Assembly: GCA_964567045.1 (NCBI GenBank)
Contig: CAZMLE010000010.1
Coordinates: 1-64,000, forward strand
DNA: 64,000 nt
Origin: JAFNGF01 sp964567045
GTDB lineage: Bacteria > Planctomycetota > Phycisphaerae > Sedimentisphaerales > Anaerobacaceae
Direction of reading: 5' to 3'
Shown: in pieces, positions 1-5,922 of the stretch
How the letters are laid out: the number at the start of each line of letters is the position of its first letter
Position numbering within the stretch: position 1 is the first letter of the stretch
The notes under the pieces: model-generated
The model's input: the letters and a program-made list of their open reading frames with translations, nothing else
Database searches by the model: none
Told to the model about the DNA's origin: nothing
Position numbers and translations under genes: made by a program

Positions 1-8
1 CGTTCTGA

Positions 9-152
9 TGTTGGGTGCGTCACCCAATAGCTCAAAATACCCGTGAACGGTTACCGTTAAAGGCAGATGGCTCGATAGTCGGCTGGGGCGACAACTGGTA
101 TGGTCAGGCAACGACCCCAGCAGGCAATGATTTTCGGCCGCCGTTACCCTGA
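9..152 (+). pseudogene. RCC1-like repeat protein remnant
   Basis: Bases 63-152 read in frame as a short C-terminal piece containing GWGDNWYGQATTPAGNDF and then a stop. That wording is typical of the RCC1/BNR-type repeats found in large secreted planctomycete proteins. Upstream the same frame is open only back to a stop at 6-8, and there is no start with a ribosome site. The repeat ends abruptly after one unit. It is therefore either the decayed tail of a gene lying to the left or a leftover fragment. I see no gene in 153-369. Confidence 0.4.
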
Positions 153-369
153 AAAGTAGGTTCTCAGGCGGTGTGTTAGAAGCAAAGCTGTACTTTACCC
201 TTCATTGGAGAAACCCTGTAAATCCGGTACAGCGTACTTCCGGGAATGCCTGGATAATCGCTGATAGAATACGTCGGAAATACGCAGAATCGGAGTGATA
301 AGTGAGATTCTGACAGAAAATGGTCGGGGCTGTCGCATTCGAGTGAAGCATAATTTTCTTCTTTAAGGC

Positions 370-399
370 TTGCACAATTTTACAAATGTGGGTTATAAT
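370..399 (+). promoter_or_regulatory. Sigma-70-like promoter for the prepilin gene
   Basis: TTGCAC at 370-375 and TATAAT at 394-399 are 18 bases apart, close to the bacterial housekeeping consensus. They sit about 20 bases before the GTG at 420, so transcription would begin near 406. Confidence 0.5.
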
Positions 400-419
400 T
401 ATGTTAAATAGGCGGAGCC

Positions 420-1421
420 GTGAAACCCATAAGGACCAAAGTGATATTTAGAGGCGAAAAGGTCGCTGCGTTGCAGAGAAACAAAATGGGTACTATGCGC
501 AAACAAAATTTGCCCACGCTATGTGCAAGTGGTTTCCTCCGAAGGAAGCTTTCCAGTCCCTTGGGCTTTACGCTAATAGAACTTCTGGTGGTGATTGCCA
601 TGATTGCCTTACTTATAGCGATCTTACTGCCACCACTTCAGCGGGCCAGACGCCAGGCAAGAGCCGTCGTCTGCCAGTCGAACCTCAAACAATGGGGGAC
701 CCTCTGGGATAGCTCGGTGGCCGAGAACGATGGGTATTTTCCAGGATGCAACCCGGAGGAACGGCCGCCCAAGGATAGTTGGCCTTGGGGTTTGGGCTGG
801 GCTACGTGGGCTCCCTGGTGGGGTGGCTGGCACGACCGGGATTGGTACACTGCTACTGAAGGGATACGGTGCTGCCCAATGGCCTCAAAACCTGCAAGCC
901 CAACCGGCAAGGAGCCTTGGGCGGGCGGAACATTCCTGGCCTGGGGCAGGTGCATGCCCAAGGACGCATGGCCACCGGAGTTTGCCTGGGCATGGGAAAA
1001 ATCTTCTTATGGAAGCTTTGGGCCCAATGACTACGCCTTTTATTGGTACGACTGGCGTCAGGCCAAGCCATATTCATATTTCTGGAGAACACCTTATGTC
1101 AAGGGTGCAAGTAATATACCGATGCAGTTGGATAGCTGCTTGCCGTGTACAGGGCTGCTGTCTGACGGGGGCCCTCCCGAATGCGATGCCATACCTACCA
1201 TGGGTGTGCGAAAGTCGGATGGGAGTTCTTCCTGCATCAATCGGCATGATGGGTACGTCAACGGCCTTTTCATGGACTGGTCCGTCAGAAAGGTTGGCCT
1301 TAAGGAGTTGTGGACCTTGAAATGGCATCGGGAGTTCGACACTGCTGGTCCCTGGACAAAAGCCGGCGGCGTAAAGCCCGAAGATTGGCCGCAGTGGATG
1401 AGAAGATTTAAGGACTACTGA
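420..1421 (+). CDS. Prepilin-like protein with H-X9-DG-type C-terminus
   Basis: A type II pseudopilin-like protein, expected to be cleaved by a prepilin peptidase and held in the inner membrane. From the GTG start it has a long basic leader, then the prepilin signal GFTLIELLVVIA at about residues 49-60 and the rest of the hydrophobic helix. The C-terminal part is rich in Trp and Tyr. Near residue 275 RHDGYVNGLFMDWS matches the H-X9-DG processing-associated motif of planctomycete prepilins, with MDWS where ADGH is usual. A promoter at 370-399 and GGCGGA at 411-416 favour the GTG at 420, but ATG at 486 or 495 would give a leader of more normal length. The pilus or secretion system it serves is not in the window. 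Confidence 0.8.
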   Translation: MKPIRTKVIFRGEKVAALQRNKMGTMRKQNLPTLCASGFLRRKLSSPLGFTLIELLVVIAMIALLIAILLPPLQRARRQARAVVCQSNLKQWGTLWDSSVAENDGYFPGCNPEERPPKDSWPWGLGWATWAPWWGGWHDRDWYTATEGIRCCPMASKPASPTGKEPWAGGTFLAWGRCMPKDAWPPEFAWAWEKSSYGSFGPNDYAFYWYDWRQAKPYSYFWRTPYVKGASNIPMQLDSCLPCTGLLSDGGPPECDAIPTMGVRKSDGSSSCINRHDGYVNGLFMDWSVRKVGLKELWTLKWHREFDTAGPWTKAGGVKPEDWPQWMRRFKDY

Positions 1422-1777
1422 ACGCTCCGCTTCGAAAAAACCCTCGCTTACAAGCAGGCATTTCGTTTACTGCGTCCTCTCTAAAACAGCATCTGCTACT
1501 CGAGACCGCAGTGGACCTTGACTATCGAGCAGAATTTATTTGCCAGTGAAGTGGCGCCGGACGCGCATACATAAAAAGTCAGTTCCAAGTGCAGTGACGA
1601 GTTTTTAGCAAAATAATTCGCCCCTTTTTCGAGGGCTGAGTATCTGTACCTCGTGCATCCTGCATCGAGAATCGTTCCCGACGAATTCGTCCGCGCATTC
1701 GCCTACTCACCAATCGCCAATTAACCACTCGTCACCCTGCGGGTGCCGAGCGACAAATATGCGGCGTCGGACAGCGG
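1422..1777. other. Intergenic region with short degenerate repeats
   Basis: No convincing gene. Bases 1650-1750 form a run of short, loosely repeated words (variants of CGTCACC, CGAATTCG, CCAATCGCCAAT), the same low-complexity style seen in other gaps of this window. It lies between the ends of two convergent genes. Confidence 0.4.
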
Positions 1778-2527
1778 CTACTGCGTGGCTGTCACGAGTT
1801 GCGTTTGTGGCATTAGCTGTTGTTGCAGTAACGACAAGCGTTTTCTTTTGCGGCGGTTTATGGTTCTACGATCAGGCCCGTTCACCGGGGTTTCATTTGA
1901 AGCCGCTTCCAATGCTTCCAGAGCCGTCGCGGCGAATGCATCAGCCCCAATTTCTTCCCATAGCCCATCGGCCCGGTTGAAGAGTCCGCCGGATACCATT
2001 ATGCGCAGATTTGGCCAGGCATTCACGCCTTTAATCGTGTCGATCAGCCTACGGATGTCTGGTGTTTGCTTTGGGCTGGCGCCGTAGATCAGTAGGATCT
2101 CCGGAGCATATTCGTTTATGAAAGCAAAGATGTCGTCATTGCTCAGTCCGCCGCCTAAGAATCTCACTTCCCAGCCGTCGCTCTCAAACAGATCTACCAT
2201 CATCTGAGCACCAAGCTCCTGCAGTTCATCTGCTGCGCAGCATATAACTATCTTCTTATTCTTGCTGGGGCGGCGTGGCAACTTATTCTGCAATTGGGCT
2301 ACGATCGTGCGGTTGATTCGAGTGGCCAGGTGCTCCTGGGTAGGGGTGATTTTGTCGGCCCGCAGGAGTCTTTCTGTCTCGACCATGATTGGCCAAATTA
2401 GGTGGACATAGACAGAATTAGCGGGCACGCCACTCTGGAGCGTCTCTTCGACGACAGCCCGGCAGCCTTTTCTGTCACCCCGCAGCAACGGTTCCAAGTA
2501 ACGTGCCAGAACAGCTTCTTTTACCAT
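1778..2527 (-). CDS. B12-binding-fold protein lacking the His ligand
   Basis: Two-domain protein like the cobalamin module of MetH and CarH-type regulators: a helical cap (B12-binding-2) in about residues 1-85 and a Rossmann-like B12-binding domain in about 90-215. The usual D-x-H-x-x-G loop, whose His binds cobalt, reads E-L-Q-E-L-G at residues 101-106. His is Gln and Asp is Glu, so base-off/His-on binding is not possible. The later glycine-rich elements (FLGGGLSNDD, VSGGLFN) are kept. The tail after residue 215 is basic (RRTINRRKRKR). There is no fused DNA-binding or catalytic domain. A strong ribosome site (GGAAGGAAGAG) precedes the ATG. It could be a sensor, a partner protein, or a binder of another ligand. 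Confidence 0.75.
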   Translation of the reverse strand: MVKEAVLARYLEPLLRGDRKGCRAVVEETLQSGVPANSVYVHLIWPIMVETERLLRADKITPTQEHLATRINRTIVAQLQNKLPRRPSKNKKIVICCAADELQELGAQMMVDLFESDGWEVRFLGGGLSNDDIFAFINEYAPEILLIYGASPKQTPDIRRLIDTIKGVNAWPNLRIMVSGGLFNRADGLWEEIGADAFAATALEALEAASNETPVNGPDRRTINRRKRKRLSLLQQQLMPQTQLVTATQ

Positions 2528-2920
2528 CTCTTCCTTCCTTACTTACTACAATTGCGCCCTGCCACCTGCCTATTTTCACACAAGCAGGGACAATCCTTGT
2601 GTTCTATGTTAATATAGCTAAAATTTTGCCATCGGCAATCTGACTATCGGAGTGTGAGACAAAGAAACTTTAGTTGAAATAGATAAAATACAAGCGCATA
2701 GCCATTTTCTCTAAATTGTGACAGGGCGATAGTGACTTGGTATTTGAGAGGTTTATAGGACGAAGCTGAAAAAGCTGTATTGATATTGACATAGCGGTCG
2801 CGTGATAAATCTTTGCTATGTTGTAGCAGCAGGGCGGCGAGATAATGGTTGCGGTTCAATATGAAGTGGGCTAATCTGACTACGACGCGCACTGGCAGCC
2901 GACAGCAAAGGAAAGGCACG
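2528..2920. other. Divergent intergenic region
   Basis: Separates the minus-strand B12-fold gene from the plus-strand ferritin-like gene. It holds the leftward promoter described at 2611-2638. Around 2780-2810 there are TTGATA/TTGACA and TGATAA-like words that could serve the rightward gene, but no clean pair. I see no gene here. Confidence 0.4.
2611..2638 (-). promoter_or_regulatory. Promoter with overlapping palindrome
   Basis: On the minus strand TTGCCG (2638-2633) and TATATT (2616-2611) are 16 bases apart, about 85 bases upstream of the B12-fold gene. The -35 region overlaps a perfect 5-3-5 palindrome, TTGCC-ATC-GGCAA at 2626-2638, which could be an operator. The promoter call rests on sequence resemblance only. 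Confidence 0.4.
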
Positions 2921-3385
2921 ATGGGCAAGATTAGTCCAGACCAGGAGATTCTGCAATTTGCAATTTCCAGAGAAGCGGAAGCGTATCACTTTTATCTGGC
3001 ATTGGCAGGGCGGGTCAAGAGCCGGCAGATGCGCAAGGTCTTTGAAGATTTAGCCAACGAGGAGTTGGAGCACAAGGCCAAACTCGAGCTGGAAGTTACC
3101 AAGACAGGCAGGGTGGTGGACGTAAAGATGAAACAGGGCTGGCCGGAAAGCGAGTACATCATATCGGATGACCCGTCCCAATTGGACATAGACTACAGGG
3201 ATATGCTTCTTTTGGGGATGGAAAAGGAAGAATCCTCATTTCGGATTTACGTGGATTTGGCGGCAAAAGTGTGCGATGAAGAGTCGCGTGAGGTCTTGCT
3301 GTCGCTGGCCGAAGAAGAAGTCAAACACAAGCTCCGCTTTGAAAACGAGTACGAGGTTTTGCTGGAGAAAGACTCGGCCGGATGA
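2921..3385 (+). CDS. Ferritin-like (rubrerythrin-type) di-iron protein
   Basis: A four-helix ferritin-like protein of 154 residues. Carboxylate and His ligands appear in the expected order: REAEAYHFY in the first helix, NEELEHK in the second, EKEESSF in the third and AEEEVKHK in the fourth, which gives two E-x-x-H units. This is the pattern of rubrerythrin erythrin domains, which act in peroxide reduction or iron handling in anaerobes. The C-terminal rubredoxin domain of classical rubrerythrin is absent, so an outside electron donor would be needed. I chose the ATG at 2921 because AGGAAAGG lies just upstream. A longer reading from 2849 adds 24 residues with no family match. Confidence 0.8.
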   Translation: MGKISPDQEILQFAISREAEAYHFYLALAGRVKSRQMRKVFEDLANEELEHKAKLELEVTKTGRVVDVKMKQGWPESEYIISDDPSQLDIDYRDMLLLGMEKEESSFRIYVDLAAKVCDEESREVLLSLAEEEVKHKLRFENEYEVLLEKDSAG

Positions 3386-3490
3386 CGGTGGACAGAAAAC
3401 AGAAGGCCGAAGACGGACAACGCAAGAGTGAAGACGGAAGACACACGGCGGAAAATAGACGCCGGCAGGGAAATTGGCGGAGGAAAAGTG

Positions 3491-3556
3491 CCCCGGCGGA
3501 GTCAGGGGCTAAATGTGACGAACAGAAACCCGCAGATAAATCTGCGGGCTAAATAT
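3491..3556 (+). repeat. Two copies of a hairpin-plus-GCTAAAYAT repeat
   Basis: Copy one (3491-3515) pairs CCCC with GGGG and is followed by CTAAATGT. Copy two (3529-3556) is a perfect CCCGCAGA/TCTGCGGG hairpin followed by CTAAATAT. They belong to the dispersed family also seen at 4012, 8469, 36842, 44922 and 50444. The purine-rich stretch at 3395-3470 (AGAAGGCCGAAGACGG-like words) is low complexity. Confidence 0.6.
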
Positions 3557-3606
3557 CTGTCGTTATCCACGATTGGTTGGCGATAATCGGTATCAGGAGA
3601 TACAGG

Positions 3607-3984
3607 ATGCCACAGAAAATAGTGATTAGAGCAGGTGACGTTTCGGTTGATGGGCAGTTGAATGACAGTGAGACGGCAGAGGCCATAGCCGACATTCTGC
3701 CAATACGTGCAAAGGCACAACGCTGGGGTGGAGAAATATACTTCGATATCGACCTGGCATGTCAACTGGAAGAAGGCGCCCGCCAGGTAATGCAAGAAGG
3801 GGAGCTGGGATATTGGCCGACAGGAACGTCACTGTGCATATTCTTCGGGCCAACGCCAGCTTCGCGGGGGGAACATGAAATCCGGGCAGCCTCGCCGGTG
3901 AACGTGGTGGGCAGGGTCAAGGGAGACCTGTCGGCTTTGTGGGACGTTCCGGACGGAGCAGATGTGACCGTGGAGAAGGGTTAA
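3607..3984 (+). CDS. Cyclophilin-like fold protein (TM1367 family)
   Basis: A 125-residue protein of the small cyclophilin-like family known from Thermotoga and archaea (Pfam Cyclophil_like). Family hallmarks are visible in order: LNDSETAEAIADILPI, AQRWGGEIYFDI, a GYWPTGTSLCIFFGPTPAS segment and AASPVNVVGRV. The family shares the beta-barrel of cyclophilins, but its members are not established peptidyl-prolyl isomerases and the cellular role is unknown. The ATG at 3607 follows an AGGAG; an upstream in-frame start at 3577 is less likely. It is flanked on both sides by palindromic repeats and appears to be a single-gene unit. Confidence 0.85.
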   Translation: MPQKIVIRAGDVSVDGQLNDSETAEAIADILPIRAKAQRWGGEIYFDIDLACQLEEGARQVMQEGELGYWPTGTSLCIFFGPTPASRGEHEIRAASPVNVVGRVKGDLSALWDVPDGADVTVEKG

Positions 3985-4040
3985 TCCCAAATAAATTCGG
4001 GAAAAGCAAGACCCCCAAAATAAATCTGGGGGCTAAACAT
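3985..4040 (+). repeat. Palindromic repeat copies
   Basis: CCCAAATAAATTCGGG (3986-4001) is followed by a better copy at 4012-4040 in which CCCCCA and TGGGGG flank AAATAAATC and lead into CTAAACAT. Same family as 3529-3556. The pair fills the gap between the cyclophilin-like gene and mlaE. Confidence 0.55.
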
Positions 4041-4186
4041 GGAGGGACGCGCGCCATACCATAATCTTGACAGTTAAGGCGAGGATTGGTAAAAAACGGA
4101 GGAAATTCGGTCGATGTACTTGCCGTGGGACTCTAAACGGTCCCAACCTTTGCCGGGGTAAAGGTCTGTTTTTGGAGACAAATATT

Positions 4187-4999
4187 ATGATCGCAGTACT
4201 GGGAGCAAAGACCGTAGAAGATTTGGGCAATATAGGACGGTTTGGCCGGTTTGTCTGGCGGTCGATGATTACTTCGGCCCGGAGCTGTGCCCTGGCCCAG
4301 ACCTATCCGCTGGTTTGGTCACAGATGAATATTATCGGCGTCCGCAGCGTGCCGGTCATCATGATTACGGGTGCGTTTGTCGGTATGACGCTGGCAGTTC
4401 AGGCGTACGACCAGCTTGCCGGCATGGGCCTGGAGGAGCACCTGGGCGTTTTGATTAATATCTCGGTGGTGAAAGAATTGGGGCCGGTGCTGGCGGCGGT
4501 TATGCTGGCTGGGCGGATCGGCGGGGCCTTGACCGCTGAGCTGGGAACGATGAATGTTACCGAACAAATCGACGCCGTCAGGAGTATGGGTACTGACCCG
4601 GTGCGATACCTGGTGGCGCCGCGGGTGCTGGCGTGTCTGCTGCTTACGCCATTTCTTATAATCTATGCCGACCTGATGGGCGTTATCGGCGGAGCGGCGG
4701 TTAGCTTCTTTCAGTTGGGCATTAACAGCAGGGCGTATTGGAACTTCAGCGCCTATGGCGTGGAGCTGTGGGACGTAACGATAGGAATTGTAAAGGGCTT
4801 CTTTTTTGGAGCAGCTATTGCGGTGATTAGCTGTTACAAGGGCTTTACGTGCAAAGAAGGCGCGCAGGGGGTGGGACAGGCCTGCACCGAAGCGTTTGTA
4901 GCCAGCTTTATTTCCATTCTGGCGCTGGATTTTGCGCTGGCGGTGATTTCCAAAGCTATCTACGCCACATTTTGGCCGATCAAAAGTCTGGTTGGGTAA
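4187..4999 (+). CDS. mlaE: MlaE-family ABC transporter permease
   Basis: Inner-membrane permease of the MlaE/YrbE family, which moves phospholipids between the inner and outer membranes of Gram-negative bacteria. The 270-residue product has about five hydrophobic segments. The conserved core is visible (VVKELGPVLAAVMLAGRIGGALTAELG, then QIDAVRSMGTDPVRYLVAPR). I chose the ATG at 4187, with GGAG about ten bases upstream, because the longer reading from 4067 adds 40 basic residues not found in the family. The ATPase gene follows after 53 bases. No MlaD (MCE-domain) gene follows, so the periplasmic substrate-binding part must be encoded elsewhere. Confidence 0.9.
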   Translation: MIAVLGAKTVEDLGNIGRFGRFVWRSMITSARSCALAQTYPLVWSQMNIIGVRSVPVIMITGAFVGMTLAVQAYDQLAGMGLEEHLGVLINISVVKELGPVLAAVMLAGRIGGALTAELGTMNVTEQIDAVRSMGTDPVRYLVAPRVLACLLLTPFLIIYADLMGVIGGAAVSFFQLGINSRAYWNFSAYGVELWDVTIGIVKGFFFGAAIAVISCYKGFTCKEGAQGVGQACTEAFVASFISILALDFALAVISKAIYATFWPIKSLVG

Positions 5000-5052
5000 G
5001 GCGACAAAGCAATTAGCGATCAACACTTTCAGGGCAGGCAGGCAAATAAAAA

Positions 5053-5907
5053 GTGGAACAGGTTAACGACACAAAGCAGGCTCAGGTTGGTGACGGTGAC
5101 GGCATAATTGTCGTCAAGAACCTTACCAAGCAGTTCGGGCCCAGAATTGTTCTGGATAATATTTCTCTGAAGATAGACAAGGGCAAGACCACCGTGGTGA
5201 TCGGGCCGAGCGGATGCGGCAAGACCGTGCTAATAAAGCATTTTATCGTTTTGGTCAGGCCCACTTCCGGCGAGGTCTATTTTAGGGGTCAGCGGATCGA
5301 CAACCTCAGCGAAAGGCAGTTGAACAAAATACGGACACGGTACGGTTTTCTCTTCCAGGGCGGGGCACTGTTTGACAGTCTGACCGTTGCTGAGAACATA
5401 ATGTTTCCCATCAGGCAGCATTTCGAAGTCACCAACTGGCGTGAGGTCGAAGAGCTGGTAAAGGCGAAACTGGCGATGGTTGGTCTTGACGGTTATCAGA
5501 ACTATTACCCGGCAAATCTTTCGGGCGGCCAGCGGAAGCGTGTGGCGCTGGCCAGAGCTATTGCATTGAATCCGGAAGTCATTTTGTATGATGAGCCGAC
5601 CACCGGACTGGACCCTATTCGAGCGGATACAATCAACGAGCTTATTCTGAAGCTTCAAAGAGAGCTTGGCGAAACGACGGTGGTCGTGACGCACGATATG
5701 ACCAGCGCATACAAAATAGCCGACCGTATAGTAATGTTGCATGACGGCAGAATCATTGCCGACGGCGATGCCGACCATATTCGTAATCATCCACATCCAA
5801 AAGTCCAGCAGTTCATCAACGGACAGGTCAGTGAGGACGACCTGGCAGTTCTGCGGATGAGCGGAACCATTGCTCAGGCTCAATTCTTGCCTCGTGACTT
5901 TGAATAA
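5053..5907 (+). CDS. mlaF: MlaF-family ABC transporter ATPase
   Basis: Cytoplasmic ATP-binding subunit pairing with the upstream permease. The Walker A motif GPSGCGKT is at about residues 51-58, the ABC signature LSGGQRKR near 157, Walker B with VILYDEPTTGLDP near 177, and the H-loop in VVVTHDMTSA. Length (284) is normal with a slightly long C-terminal tail. The start is GTG at 5053, with only weak AGG-type ribosome-site words upstream, so translation may be coupled to the permease. The next gene begins 16 bases after the stop and is not a transporter component, which makes this a minimal E-F pair. Confidence 0.9.
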   Translation: MEQVNDTKQAQVGDGDGIIVVKNLTKQFGPRIVLDNISLKIDKGKTTVVIGPSGCGKTVLIKHFIVLVRPTSGEVYFRGQRIDNLSERQLNKIRTRYGFLFQGGALFDSLTVAENIMFPIRQHFEVTNWREVEELVKAKLAMVGLDGYQNYYPANLSGGQRKRVALARAIALNPEVILYDEPTTGLDPIRADTINELILKLQRELGETTVVVTHDMTSAYKIADRIVMLHDGRIIADGDADHIRNHPHPKVQQFINGQVSEDDLAVLRMSGTIAQAQFLPRDFE

Positions 5908-5922
5908 TATTAGAGAGCACCC

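Noticed and set aside
1743..2087. 114-residue reading on the plus strand
   Set aside because: Overlaps the B12-fold gene on the other strand; low-complexity Ser/Cys content and no ribosome site.
2849..2920. Extra 24 residues on the ferritin-like protein
   Set aside because: No family match, whereas the ATG at 2921 has a strong ribosome site.
4319..5026. 235-residue reading on the minus strand
   Set aside because: Fully antisense to the MlaE gene, whose family motifs are clear; composition is that of a shadow frame.
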